Positions 6,085 through 15,066 of a DNA stretch of 24,099 nt are shown here, piece by piece. The notes below the pieces were generated by a model, which worked only from the letters and a program-made list of their open reading frames with translations, made no database searches and was not told the DNA's origin. The first letter of the stretch is position 1; each line of letters opens with the position of its first letter. The DNA comes from Pseudomonadota bacterium. GTDB lineage: Bacteria > Desulfobacterota > JADFVX01. Location of the stretch: the NCBI GenBank assembly GCA_015222755.1, contig JADFVX010000040.1, positions 1-24,099 of the forward strand, given 5' to 3'. Position numbers and translations under genes: made by a program.

Positions 6085-8187
6085 ATGTGTATAAGCAAGA
6101 TACATAATTCCAAAACACTGTCTTACCTGCTTGTCTTGCTGCTTGCAGCAACGGGCTTATATATTAATACGCTAAATGCCGGTTTTGTCTATGATGATAT
6201 AGCTGTTGTCCTGGGTGACCCTGATGTAAGGCTGTGGGACTTTGGCGGATGGGAGAGTTTTTTGGGGAGGCACGTAAGGACCCTTTCACTGAAGCTTGAT
6301 TACAGGTTTTTTGGTTTGTCACCTCAGGGTTACCATATACAAAATATATTCTGGCATTCACTTTCTACAGTATTACTTTATACTGTTTTTTCTATGGTTT
6401 TAAAAGACCGTGCAGTTTCATTTCTTGGCGCATTGTTTTTTGCAGTTCATCCAATACATGTTGAATCAGTTGCTAATATTTCCAATAGAAAAGATCTCCT
6501 TTGTATGGCTTTTCTCCTCCTGTCAATCATCTCTTACCTGAAGTTTATTTCAGCAAGGTTTGTTCAAAAAAAAGTTTGGCTCTTTCTCCTTGTGTTTTTT
6601 TGGTTGCTTGCACTTAACTCAAAAGTGGTAGCCGTCACTTTGCCTTTGCTGATTATTCTCTATGAAAGACTCTTTCTTGCCAGAAAAAACTATTTAGTTC
6701 TTAAATTCCCGTTTTTGACTACAGCGGTATTTGCCGCAGGACTGGCAGGCCTTATCTATTATTTGGCCAGAACTTTAAATTTGTCGGACCTGGAGTTTAT
6801 TAAGACCCTGAGTGGATATAGCGGCACTCCCTCCTATTTCTCTGTTGCGAACAGCTCTGCCATGGCATTCTGGAAATATCTCATGCTGATGCTTTTCCCC
6901 TTTGCTTTATCCCCCGACCATAATGTCACCTTGGTAAATTCTTTAATAGATCCTGTCGCGATTTTTTCTTATTTTTTTGTTGCAGGATTTATATTTGTTT
7001 CTATTCGTGCGGCAAACAAGTACCCTGCCGTTTCTTTTGGCCTCTTTTGGTTTTTTATTAATTACCTCCCTGTTTCCAATATTATTCCAAGCGTATATAT
7101 AATAGCCGACCGATATATGTATATCCCCTCTGCCGGTCTATGTCTGCTGGCTGCTATAGGCTGCAGGTCTCTTTTTGATGAGTTTTGGGCAATCCGCCGG
7201 AAAGGGTCTTTCATTGTAATTGTTGTGCTTATTTCTTTGACTTTAGTCATGTATGCTTTTAAAACTTTTAGATACAGTGCTGTATGGAAGAGTGATTTGA
7301 GCCTTTGGTCTTACAGTATTAAAAAATATCCTGATTCAGATAAGTCTTTTAATTCCAGGGGCAATGCATTTGCCGGTAGCGGTGATTACGCTGAGGCACT
7401 GAGTGATTTTGACAGGGCAATATCAATAAATCCAAAAAATGCAAGTGCCTACACCAATAGGGGAGTCGTTCTCATCCGCCTTGAAGACTATGTCTCTGCA
7501 ATAGCTGATTTTGATAAAACCATATCCCTTGATTTTTACTTTGCCGAGACCTATCTGAATAGAGGGTGGGCATATTACAAGGCTAATAATTACCCTGAGG
7601 CACTTAATAACTATGAAGAGGCGATAAAAAATGATCCCGCATTTGTTGACCCATATATAAACAAAGGCATTGTTTATGATGCTATGGGTGATTTTCCTTC
7701 AGCGATAGAAAATTATGCCAAGGCGATTAAACTTGCTCCTGAAAGAGGAAAGATTTATTATTACAGGGGCATTAGCTATGGGAGATTGGGCAGGCATGAA
7801 TCGGCAATCAAAGACTTTGATTATTTGATCAGCTTGATGCCGGAACATTCCAAGGCTTATTTTAACCGCGGTATTGCTTATGGGACTTTAGCTCAGTATG
7901 ACAAGGCTCTAAGTGATTTTAATAAAGCTGTCTCTCTTGATCCCTTATATGCAGAAGCATTCAGCCGCAGGGGGATGCTTTACAGTCTTTTAGGAAAATA
8001 TGGTCTTGCAGTTGGAGACTATAGGACTGCAATCAGGGAAGGGCATTTAAGTGCAGCTACTTATTATAACCTGGGGCTTGCGTATCTAAAGCTGCAAAAT
8101 AGAGAGCTTGCTATTGTCGCCCTGGAGACGGCTGCAGGGCTCGGTTTGCGTGAAGCAGTGTTAAAGCTGACTGCACTCCAGCAATAA
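6085..8187 (+). CDS. TMTC-like GT-C membrane glycosyltransferase with eight C-terminal TPRs
   Basis: This is a 700-residue polytopic inner-membrane protein. Family hallmarks of the TMTC/GT-C group are present. After the first helix comes the catalytic-type acidic pair FVYDD (34-38) in the first extracytoplasmic loop, and later the very conserved HPIHVESVANISNRKDLL (122-139). About ten hydrophobic segments fill residues 12-405. Residues about 415-700 form eight tandem 34-residue TPRs with the usual W/G/Y-A-P pattern (for example DYAEALSDFDRAISINP). Eukaryotic TMTC proteins O-mannosylate protein substrates from a lipid-linked donor; the bacterial role is not settled. The next gene encodes a DPM-like enzyme that could make the lipid-phosphate sugar donor. 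The TPRs would bind substrate protein or a partner. Confidence 0.85.
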   Translation: MCISKIHNSKTLSYLLVLLLAATGLYINTLNAGFVYDDIAVVLGDPDVRLWDFGGWESFLGRHVRTLSLKLDYRFFGLSPQGYHIQNIFWHSLSTVLLYTVFSMVLKDRAVSFLGALFFAVHPIHVESVANISNRKDLLCMAFLLLSIISYLKFISARFVQKKVWLFLLVFFWLLALNSKVVAVTLPLLIILYERLFLARKNYLVLKFPFLTTAVFAAGLAGLIYYLARTLNLSDLEFIKTLSGYSGTPSYFSVANSSAMAFWKYLMLMLFPFALSPDHNVTLVNSLIDPVAIFSYFFVAGFIFVSIRAANKYPAVSFGLFWFFINYLPVSNIIPSVYIIADRYMYIPSAGLCLLAAIGCRSLFDEFWAIRRKGSFIVIVVLISLTLVMYAFKTFRYSAVWKSDLSLWSYSIKKYPDSDKSFNSRGNAFAGSGDYAEALSDFDRAISINPKNASAYTNRGVVLIRLEDYVSAIADFDKTISLDFYFAETYLNRGWAYYKANNYPEALNNYEEAIKNDPAFVDPYINKGIVYDAMGDFPSAIENYAKAIKLAPERGKIYYYRGISYGRLGRHESAIKDFDYLISLMPEHSKAYFNRGIAYGTLAQYDKALSDFNKAVSLDPLYAEAFSRRGMLYSLLGKYGLAVGDYRTAIREGHLSAATYYNLGLAYLKLQNRELAIVALETAAGLGLREAVLKLTALQQ

Positions 8188-8224
8188 TTGTTTAGCATTA
8201 TGAATAAAAGACAAGGGGTGTTTC

Positions 8225-9190
8225 GTGTCGAGGAAAATTGATTTTAGTATAGTTGTTCCTTTATATAATGAGGAAGCTAATGTAGATGAGCTCCATAGTA
8301 GCGTCACAGGGGCTTTAGATAAATCAGATGGAAATTATGAACTGATTTTTGTTGATGATGGCAGCTCCGACTCTACGGTCGAAAAAGCAAAGAAGATTGT
8401 CTCAAAAGATAATAGGGTAAAACTTATCGTATTCAGGAGAAACTTCGGGCAGACTGCGGCCATGGCAGCGGGATTTGATAATGCTCGCGGAGATGTGGTG
8501 ATACCCATGGATGGAGATCTTCAAAACGACCCTTCAGATATCCCTATGATGCTGAAAAAAATAGAAGAAGGTTACGATGTTGTCAGTGGCTGGCGAAAGG
8601 ACAGGAAGGATGCCTTTATAAACAGGAAGCTTCCCTCTATGCTGGCAAACGGGCTTATCTCCAGGATTACAGGTGTACATCTTCATGATTATGGCTGTAC
8701 GCTGAAGGCATATAGACGAGAAGTCCTTCAAAATTTGAATCTCTATGGCGAGATGCATCGCTTCATCCCGGCCCTGGCCAGCCTTGCCGGCGCCAAGGTG
8801 ACGGAAGTCCCTGTAAGTCACCATCCTCGTAAGCACGGCGTTAGTAAATACGGGATCTCACGTACCTTCAAGGTCATACTCGATCTGATTACCGTCAAAT
8901 TTCTTCTTAGCTATTCGACAAAACCGATCCGCCTTTTTGGCCCATTAGGCTTCGGAGCTATTTTCTTGAGTGCTTTGTCCGGCATGGCCTCGCTTTACAT
9001 GAAGCTTTTTGATGAACTGAGCCTGAATAGAAATCCACTTTTTCTTTTGTCGATTATTACCTTTTTTATGGGTGTCCAGCTTGTTTCGCTTGGCCTGATT
9101 GCTGAAATCAACGTCAGGACCTACCATGAATCCCAGAATAAACGAATCTATGTGATCAAAGAGACTGTAGGTGGGCAAGAGGAGAGCTAG
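8225..9190 (+). CDS. DPM/CsbB/GtrB-like polyprenyl-phosphate glycosyltransferase (GT2)
   Basis: This 321-residue enzyme most likely transfers a hexose from a nucleotide sugar to undecaprenyl phosphate at the cytoplasmic face. Motifs: FSIVVPLYNEEANV (7-20), FVDDGSSDST (42-51), the metal-binding DGDLQNDP (96-103), GEMHRFIP (175-182) and the phosphate-binding basic loop HPRKHGVSKYG (200-210) typical of this group. Two membrane helices follow (about 233-262 and 270-297), as in GtrB, CsbB and ArnC-like proteins. The start is GTG 8225 with AAGGGG upstream. It ends 3 bases before the GT4 gene and sits right after the TMTC-like protein, its plausible user. The sugar is unknown. Confidence 0.9.
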   Translation: MSRKIDFSIVVPLYNEEANVDELHSSVTGALDKSDGNYELIFVDDGSSDSTVEKAKKIVSKDNRVKLIVFRRNFGQTAAMAAGFDNARGDVVIPMDGDLQNDPSDIPMMLKKIEEGYDVVSGWRKDRKDAFINRKLPSMLANGLISRITGVHLHDYGCTLKAYRREVLQNLNLYGEMHRFIPALASLAGAKVTEVPVSHHPRKHGVSKYGISRTFKVILDLITVKFLLSYSTKPIRLFGPLGFGAIFLSALSGMASLYMKLFDELSLNRNPLFLLSIITFFMGVQLVSLGLIAEINVRTYHESQNKRIYVIKETVGGQEES

Positions 9191-9193
9191 ACT

Positions 9194-10318
9194 ATGAAGC
9201 TCCTCATGGTCAACTATGAATTTCCCCCTATTGGCGGCGGCGGTGCTAATGCCAATGCCTACCTTCTGAAAGAATATGCAAATCATCCAGGTATAGAGGT
9301 AGACCTCGTTACTTCCTCGATCTCAGGTGATTGTATTGAGTCTCTTTCTGACAACATAAGGATACACCGGCTGGATGTGAAGAAAAAGAGACTTCACTAC
9401 TGGACGGAAGTGGAAGTCCTGCGTTTCCTGTTCCGGGCGATTCCCTATGTCAAGGCCCTGCTCAAGACAAAAAAATTTGATCTCTGTCATGCCTTTTTCG
9501 GTTTCCCTTCCGGCTACGTGGCCTACCGTTTCCGAAAGGAGCTGCCCTATATTATTTCACTCAGGGGTTCTGATGTCCCCGGCTTTAATGAGCGTTTTTC
9601 CCTGCAGTACGTTTTTTTGACCCCCCTTTTTAGAAAAATATGGAATAGCGCAAAATCAGTTATTGCCAACAGTGGGGAGTTGCGCTCGCTTGCACTCAAG
9701 ACAACGCCGGAACTGCCTATAGATATTATTTATAACGGTATCGATGCTGATGAGTTTAAACCGGGAGAGAAGAAACGAGATCCCGGATTTTCGATCCTGA
9801 CTGTATCGAGGTTGATTCCCAGGAAGGGAATCGACTACCTAATCAGGGCCCTACCTGATGTTGTCCGGCGCTTTCCCGACCTTTGCCTCAGCATAGCCGG
9901 GGAAGGCAATATGGATGAGGACTTGAAGGCGCTTGCTGCCGGGCTTGGGCTTGAAAATAATATTTCCTTTGAGGGCCGTGTAGAACATGATAGGCTTCCG
10001 GCTCTTTACGGCAGTGCCGATATTTTCATACTTCCTTCTTTCTGGGAGGGAATGTCCAATACTGTACTTGAGGCTATGGCGAGCGGTCTGCCACTTGTGG
10101 TGACTGATACAGGTGGGACAGCAGAGCTTGTTAAAGATAACGGTATAATCATTCCAAAACGCGATTCTAAAGCGATTTCAGGAGCGCTTATCAAGCTGAT
10201 AGAGGACAGCGATTTGCGGGTGAAGATGGGGCAGGAATCACGCAGCTTAGCTCTGGGCCTGAGTTGGGATAAACTTGCCTTGCAGTACCTTGATACTTAC
10301 AAGAGGATGCCTAAATAA
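9194..10318 (+). CDS. Glycosyltransferase family 4 (GT-B fold)
   Basis: This 374-residue cytoplasmic or peripheral membrane glycosyltransferase probably extends a lipid-linked glycan. The N-terminal domain starts MKLLMVNYEFPPIGGGGANA, the Gly-rich acceptor-domain loop of GT4. The C-terminal domain has TVSRLIPRKGIDYLIRAL (donor binding) and the E-x7-E motif EGMSNTVLE (about 284-292) followed by MASGLPLVVTDTGG. There is no membrane segment. A ribosome binding site AGAGGAGAG is present, only 3 bases separate it from the preceding gene and 1 base from the next, so it is in an operon. Sugar specificity cannot be read from sequence. Confidence 0.9.
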   Translation: MKLLMVNYEFPPIGGGGANANAYLLKEYANHPGIEVDLVTSSISGDCIESLSDNIRIHRLDVKKKRLHYWTEVEVLRFLFRAIPYVKALLKTKKFDLCHAFFGFPSGYVAYRFRKELPYIISLRGSDVPGFNERFSLQYVFLTPLFRKIWNSAKSVIANSGELRSLALKTTPELPIDIIYNGIDADEFKPGEKKRDPGFSILTVSRLIPRKGIDYLIRALPDVVRRFPDLCLSIAGEGNMDEDLKALAAGLGLENNISFEGRVEHDRLPALYGSADIFILPSFWEGMSNTVLEAMASGLPLVVTDTGGTAELVKDNGIIIPKRDSKAISGALIKLIEDSDLRVKMGQESRSLALGLSWDKLALQYLDTYKRMPK

Positions 10319-10319
10319 A

Positions 10320-12158
10320 ATGTGCGGCATAGCAGGTTTCACCTTCAGGGATGAAGGGCTTATAAAAAAAATGACAGATGCCCTCCGGCATCGCGGGCCT
10401 GACGATGAGGGGCACTTTGTCTCTGATGAGGTCAGCTTGGGGCACAGGCGACTTTCTATCCTGGACCTGAGTGAGGCCGGGCACCAGCCCATGTCAACGG
10501 CAGAAGGCAGATTCATCGTTGTCCACAATGGCGAGATCTATAATTTCATGGAAATTAGGCGGGAACTGGAAGCTAAGGGCTATAGCTTTAAAAGCAGGAG
10601 TGATACGGAGGTCATCCTGCATGCATACCAGGAGTGGGGCAGGGCCTGTCTTGAACGTTTTCGGGGGATGTTTGCTTTTGCTCTTTGGGATGACCTGAAG
10701 AAGGAACTCTTTATCGCAAGAGACAGGCTTGGCATTAAACCGCTCTATTATATGCATAAGGAAGGAAAACTTTTTTTTGCTTCAGAGATTAAAGCCTTTA
10801 AAGAGACTGATTGCCTAACTAGCCATTTGGATAAAAAGGCTCTTGATCTTTATTTTTCATTCCGGTTTACGCCAGGGTCTCAAACGGTGCTTAAGGATGT
10901 TCAGAAGTTGGAACCCGGGCATTATATGTTGTGGAAGGCCGGTAATCTGCAGATCAATAAATACTGGGATATTACCCTTGAGGATTCTTCTGCCCCAGAG
11001 AAGAGTGAGGGTGAGTATCTTGAATCTTTTCTTGAAATATTCAGGGAGTCTGTAAAATTAAGGCTGGTAAGTGATGTGCCGGTAGGAGCTTATCTTTCAG
11101 GCGGCCTTGACTCAAGTTTTATCGTCGGTATTATGGCTGGCATGATGAAGGGGCAGGTCAACACATTTTCTGTCGGCCTGCCGGAAGGAAAAGATGAAAG
11201 CTCTTATGCTTCACTGGTGGCTGCACACTGCAAGACAGACCACCATGCCCTGGAAGTGAGATCCGATGGCGTTGATGTGATCCCTGAGCTTATGTTTCAT
11301 CTGGATGAGCCCTTGTCTGATGCCGCGACCATCCCAACCTACCTCATGTCGGAGGCAACAAAAAAAGCTGTCACCGTCGTCCTGAGTGGTGAAGGAGCCG
11401 ATGAGTTGCTGGGGGGATATGCCAAGTACAAGGCCTTATATTACCCCTACAAATTGAGATCGCTTCTTCCTTTTACTTTTTTAAATGGCTTGGCAGGTAT
11501 GATGCAGACTGGGTCGAAGGCCCATCGTGGGTTTTCATATCTCGGAAACCTTGATGACCCGGCTTCTGCCTATTTGCGCCTCAATTCTGTTTTTCTTCCT
11601 GAAGAGAGACTGAAGCTTTTTAAAGATCCTGAAACGCTGAAATGCGTTCAGGCTGCAAATGACTATGATGTTGTCAGCCCATACCTGAATCGAGGGGGGG
11701 ACTTCCTTAACCGTCTGCTTTTGCTTGACTTAAAGACCTGGCTTCCCGATGATCTTCTGCTGAAAAATGACAAGATGACTATGGCACATTCTGTAGAAGC
11801 CAGGACTCCTTTTTTAGACCATCGTCTGGTTGAGTTTTTGATGAAAGTCCCCGCCAAATATAAGTTGAAGTGGTTCCGGGAAAAGCACCTCCTTCGCAAG
11901 GCGATGTCAGGATTGGTTCCACCGGAAATAGTGAAGCGAAAAAAACAGGGCTTTACGGTTCCCGTGCAAAAATGGGTAGATAAAGACTTAAAGGGTTTGG
12001 TAGAAGAGCTGTTTAGTAAAGAGAATGTTGAATCACTTGGCTTGTTTAATCATGAGGCGATTAAAATGCTGGCAGAAAAAGACCTGAGGAACATATACAG
12101 CCGCCGCCAGTTTTGGACGGTCTTTTCTTTTTTGGCCTGGCGTAAATATTTTTTATGA
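10320..12158 (+). CDS. asnB: AsnB-type glutamine amidotransferase (asparagine synthetase family) of the glycan cluster
   Basis: This 612-residue protein has a class II glutamine amidotransferase domain. It begins MCGIAGF, so Cys2 becomes the N-terminal nucleophile after Met removal; RHRGPDDEG, LGHRRLSILDL and NGEIYN follow. The synthetase domain has the ATP-binding PP-loop LSGGLDSS near residue 260, SGEGADELLGGY, and VEARTPFLDH. It forms an amide from a carboxylate using ATP and glutamine-derived ammonia. In polysaccharide loci this family often amidates sugar acids or other precursors rather than making asparagine; which applies here is unknown. The start is fixed by Cys2: ATG 10320, 2 bases from the previous stop; an in-frame upstream ATG at 10275 would bury the catalytic Cys. 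The ribosome binding site lies in the end of the GT4 gene. Confidence 0.92.
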   Translation: MCGIAGFTFRDEGLIKKMTDALRHRGPDDEGHFVSDEVSLGHRRLSILDLSEAGHQPMSTAEGRFIVVHNGEIYNFMEIRRELEAKGYSFKSRSDTEVILHAYQEWGRACLERFRGMFAFALWDDLKKELFIARDRLGIKPLYYMHKEGKLFFASEIKAFKETDCLTSHLDKKALDLYFSFRFTPGSQTVLKDVQKLEPGHYMLWKAGNLQINKYWDITLEDSSAPEKSEGEYLESFLEIFRESVKLRLVSDVPVGAYLSGGLDSSFIVGIMAGMMKGQVNTFSVGLPEGKDESSYASLVAAHCKTDHHALEVRSDGVDVIPELMFHLDEPLSDAATIPTYLMSEATKKAVTVVLSGEGADELLGGYAKYKALYYPYKLRSLLPFTFLNGLAGMMQTGSKAHRGFSYLGNLDDPASAYLRLNSVFLPEERLKLFKDPETLKCVQAANDYDVVSPYLNRGGDFLNRLLLLDLKTWLPDDLLLKNDKMTMAHSVEARTPFLDHRLVEFLMKVPAKYKLKWFREKHLLRKAMSGLVPPEIVKRKKQGFTVPVQKWVDKDLKGLVEELFSKENVESLGLFNHEAIKMLAEKDLRNIYSRRQFWTVFSFLAWRKYFL

Positions 12159-12322
12159 GAGTAATGGTTTTATTTCTAATATGAAATGTAGGTATTTTCA
12201 ACTATTTCTTTAAAAGTTTTGAGTGTTTCAAAAACAAACACCTTCTGGTAATTAAAAGATGCTAGAATGCTGGTCGTGATAAAATAATTGTGTATCCAAG
12301 TGTTTTGATGGAATTTTTCAAC

Positions 12323-13033
12323 ATGGGTTTGTATGATAAATTAAAAAGTGCGGGCAAGAGAGTGTCAAATAAATATTCCGGGACTAGGGATTATTTTTAC
12401 CTGACACCCGCTTCCCTTTCTCTTCTTAAACCTCTTTTGCCGCTATTTAAAAAATATGTCAATGGTCGATTGCTGGATGCCGGGGCCGGTCGCCTCTCCT
12501 ACCGCTTTCTTCTTGAGGATCTGTGTGAGTCCTATACCAGTATTGATATTGACGTCCGGGGGGAGGTGGTAGATGTAGTTGGGGATATTCAGTCCTTGCC
12601 GGTTTTGGGGAATATTTACGACACCGTGTTCTGTACGCAGGTCCTTGAGCACGTTCCTGAACCTCAAAAGGCGATGGATGAAACTTTCAGAGTGCTGAAA
12701 AAAGGAGGGCTTGCGATATTTACCGTACCTCACCTTGCCTATCTTCACAATGAGCCTTATGATTATTTCAGATATACGAAGCATGGGCTGAAGTTCATGC
12801 TGGAAAAATCGGGATTTGAGGTCGTAGAAATAGTCCCTGCGGGTGGGCTTTTTTCGTTTGTTGGGCATATAGTTTCAACGATTATCGTTAACTTTACGGC
12901 TGGAATTCCCCTGTTCGGCAAACTTTTTTTTGAAGCCAATAAGCTGTTTGTTAAGGTGATTGTGTCTCTGGATGGTCTCTTTGAGAAAAAGAAGATATAT
13001 GCGCTTAATTATATAGCAGTTGTTAGAAAATAA
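12323..13033 (+). CDS. Class I SAM-dependent methyltransferase (type 11-like)
   Basis: This protein of about 236 residues should methylate a small molecule or glycan using S-adenosylmethionine. The Rossmann signature is LLDAGAGRLSYR, followed by the acidic residue ending strand 2 (SIDIDV), then DIQSLP and TQVLEHVPEPQKAMDETFRVLKKGG. The C-terminal third has a hydrophobic stretch (GGLFSFVGHIVSTIIVNFTAG) that may contact membrane lipid. The start is uncertain: GTG 12290 and ATG 12308 are in frame, but ATG 12323 (MGLYDKLKSAGKRV) gives a natural N-terminus with GGA upstream. A 130-base gap precedes it, so a separate transcript is possible. Confidence 0.85.
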   Translation: MGLYDKLKSAGKRVSNKYSGTRDYFYLTPASLSLLKPLLPLFKKYVNGRLLDAGAGRLSYRFLLEDLCESYTSIDIDVRGEVVDVVGDIQSLPVLGNIYDTVFCTQVLEHVPEPQKAMDETFRVLKKGGLAIFTVPHLAYLHNEPYDYFRYTKHGLKFMLEKSGFEVVEIVPAGGLFSFVGHIVSTIIVNFTAGIPLFGKLFFEANKLFVKVIVSLDGLFEKKKIYALNYIAVVRK

Positions 13034-13051
13034 AAAAGTTGTCCTTTCTTG

Positions 13052-13990
13052 ATGAGAACACTTGCAAAATATAAACAGCCATTAAAAATATTATTCGCTT
13101 TGTTTTTATTACTGTATATCTTTAAGCTTGTTAATATCCCTTCGCTTATGATTACATTGAAAGAAGCAAATATCGGTCTATTGCTTTTGGCCTTTGTCTT
13201 AATGATTATTAATCAGTTGCTCATTAGTAATGTAAAGTGGTCACTCATTTTGAATTCTTATGGCATAAGCTTGCCGTTTAAAAAATTGTGTAGTCTGTAT
13301 TTGCTAGGCATGTTTTTTAGTATTTTTTTGCCAGGTGCATATAGTGGTGATGTAGTAAGAGCATACAAGGTGTCGCGTAGTACAGAAAACCCTCTTAAAG
13401 GAGCCATGTCTGTTGTTATAGAGAGATTTACAGGACTAATTGGCCTTTTGATTGTTTGCCTTATAGCATTACTATTTATAAAGCAAGCTGTGTTGAACCT
13501 TCAAGTAAAGTTGTTTGCTATATCGTTTATTTTTTCTGTATTTATATTTTTTTTGCTTTTATTCTCAAGGAATCTGGTAAAAAAAATGTCTTTTCTTTTG
13601 AATTTTTTTAGTGAGGGGATAGAATCAAAATTAAAAGAAATTTATGAATCAATGTATTTAATGCGAGATAGAAAAATTCAATTTGGCACCGCTGTACTTC
13701 TTTCCATAGTTTTTCAATTTTTAGTCGTTGTAATCAATTATATTATTGTGATGTCTTTGGGTATTGAAGTTCCTTTAAGCTTTTTCTTTCTAATAATACC
13801 TGTAATATCTCTCATATCTATGCTCCCCATAACTTTAAATGGTATAGGTGTAAGGGATTTATCTTATATTGGTTTGTTGGGAGCAGTGGGTGTGGCTAAA
13901 GAACCTGCTTTTGCAGTCGGCTTAATTGCCTTTTCAATGGTAATGCTGTTAAGTCTTAGTGGTGGAATTATATATATACGGGAAAAATGA
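13052..13990 (+). CDS. Polytopic membrane protein of the AglD/LPG-synthase transmembrane family (flippase-like)
   Basis: This 312-residue integral membrane protein has about seven to eight hydrophobic segments across its full length. It matches the UPF0104 / lysylphosphatidylglycerol synthase transmembrane-region family. Marks are NVKWSLILNSYGISLPF, the loop MFFSIFLPGAYSGDVVRAYKVSR, GAMSVVIERFTGLIGLL and LPITLNGIGVRDLSY. Members occur in many glycan loci and are suspected of flipping or handling polyprenyl-linked sugars; this is not proven. The true start is probably ATG 13052 (a TTG at 13049 also fits). It overlaps the radical SAM gene by 4 bases (ATGA), indicating coupled translation. The coding sequence is visibly richer in A/T than the cluster's first half. 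Confidence 0.85.
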   Translation: MRTLAKYKQPLKILFALFLLLYIFKLVNIPSLMITLKEANIGLLLLAFVLMIINQLLISNVKWSLILNSYGISLPFKKLCSLYLLGMFFSIFLPGAYSGDVVRAYKVSRSTENPLKGAMSVVIERFTGLIGLLIVCLIALLFIKQAVLNLQVKLFAISFIFSVFIFFLLLFSRNLVKKMSFLLNFFSEGIESKLKEIYESMYLMRDRKIQFGTAVLLSIVFQFLVVVINYIIVMSLGIEVPLSFFFLIIPVISLISMLPITLNGIGVRDLSYIGLLGAVGVAKEPAFAVGLIAFSMVMLLSLSGGIIYIREK

Positions 13991-15066
13991 AAATGAAGCT
14001 ATTTAGATATATAAAAGCATTCAAAGATGTGGCTTTAAAAAAAGAAGTAATGTCAACACCTCCAATACATATGCAGTTGGAGCCGACATCTATATGCAAT
14101 TTAAGTTGTTTGAGCTGTTCTTACAAGGAAAAAGTAAAAAATCCACACAATCTTTCCTTTTCCCAGTTTAAAGGTATTTATGACCCTATTAAGCCTTTTA
14201 AGCTTACACTTAGTGGTGTGGGAGAAACTTTCCTTAATCCAGAGATTTTTGAGATGATAAGGTACGCAAAAGATAATGGCAGTAATGTAAATACATCGTC
14301 AAATGGTACCACTGTTGATAAGATTGTTGAAAAAATTGTAGAAAGCGGCCTGGATCTACTGAAAATATCAATTGATTCCGACAATAGAGAGACCTATGAA
14401 AAGGTCAGAAATGCAGATTTATTTGATAGGGTTATTTCTGGAGTAGAAGATATCGCTAGATTAAAAAAGGAGAGATCCCAAAAAACTCCCTATCTTCGCT
14501 TCCAGTTTGTTATACAAAATTCAAATTATAAAGAGATCGCAGGTGTTGTTCGCTTGGCACATAATAAAGGTGTCGATGCGGTTAATTTTCAAATATTGGA
14601 GTTAGGTGGGGTAGAAGAACGCCGGGAAGATTTAATCGGAGGAATGACCCTGGATTCCTTAAGGAATAGCTTAAATGAGGGCAGGGTCGTTGCCGAGGAG
14701 CTTGGGGTTCGCAGCAATTTAAAGCAGACAATAAGAAAACTTCCGGAATATTGGGAAAAGTATACGAAAAGAAGAGGCTGCCCCCGGTTATGCATTCTCC
14801 CATGGTTTTCAACATATGTTGATATTGATGGAAATATGAGGCCCTGCTGCTCCTTTGGCTTGACTTTTACAGAGGTGAATATGGGCAATATTTTGACAGA
14901 TGGTATCGAAGGCAGTTGGAATAGTGAAAGGTACAGGCAGTTTAGAAAGTCTATAAAGGATGGGACTGTCCCTTTCCTGATTTGTAAAACTTGTATTCCT
15001 CAAACCCCAAGGGATATTATTGAGATGGCAAAGATATTGCCTGGCTTTTTAGGAAGAGGTGATTAA
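13987..15066 (+). CDS. Radical SAM protein with SPASM-like C-terminal domain
   Basis: This 359-residue cytoplasmic enzyme has the radical SAM cluster motif CNLSCLSC (C37, C41, C44). It also has the SAM-binding pattern TLSGVGETFLNPE (the GGEP-like strand) and TSSNGT. The C-terminal region holds further cysteines, C265 and C269 (GCPRLC), C287-C288 (DGNMRPCCSFG) and C333/C336 (CKTC). This arrangement is typical of SPASM/twitch domains that bind auxiliary iron-sulfur clusters. Relatives modify peptides, sugars or other small molecules; the substrate here is unknown. It overlaps the upstream membrane protein by 4 bases and abuts the methyltransferase downstream (stop 15064-15066, GTG 15067), so the three are translationally coupled. 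Confidence 0.9.
   Translation: MKMKLFRYIKAFKDVALKKEVMSTPPIHMQLEPTSICNLSCLSCSYKEKVKNPHNLSFSQFKGIYDPIKPFKLTLSGVGETFLNPEIFEMIRYAKDNGSNVNTSSNGTTVDKIVEKIVESGLDLLKISIDSDNRETYEKVRNADLFDRVISGVEDIARLKKERSQKTPYLRFQFVIQNSNYKEIAGVVRLAHNKGVDAVNFQILELGGVEERREDLIGGMTLDSLRNSLNEGRVVAEELGVRSNLKQTIRKLPEYWEKYTKRRGCPRLCILPWFSTYVDIDGNMRPCCSFGLTFTEVNMGNILTDGIEGSWNSERYRQFRKSIKDGTVPFLICKTCIPQTPRDIIEMAKILPGFLGRGD

Noticed and set aside
10275..10319. Upstream ATG extending the AsnB-type protein by 15 residues
   Set aside because: It would place residues before the catalytic Cys2, which must be N-terminal after Met removal; ATG 10320 is the functional start.
12443..12868. 141-codon minus-strand open frame
   Set aside because: Antisense to the first methyltransferase, whose SAM motifs are clear; no motif on this strand.
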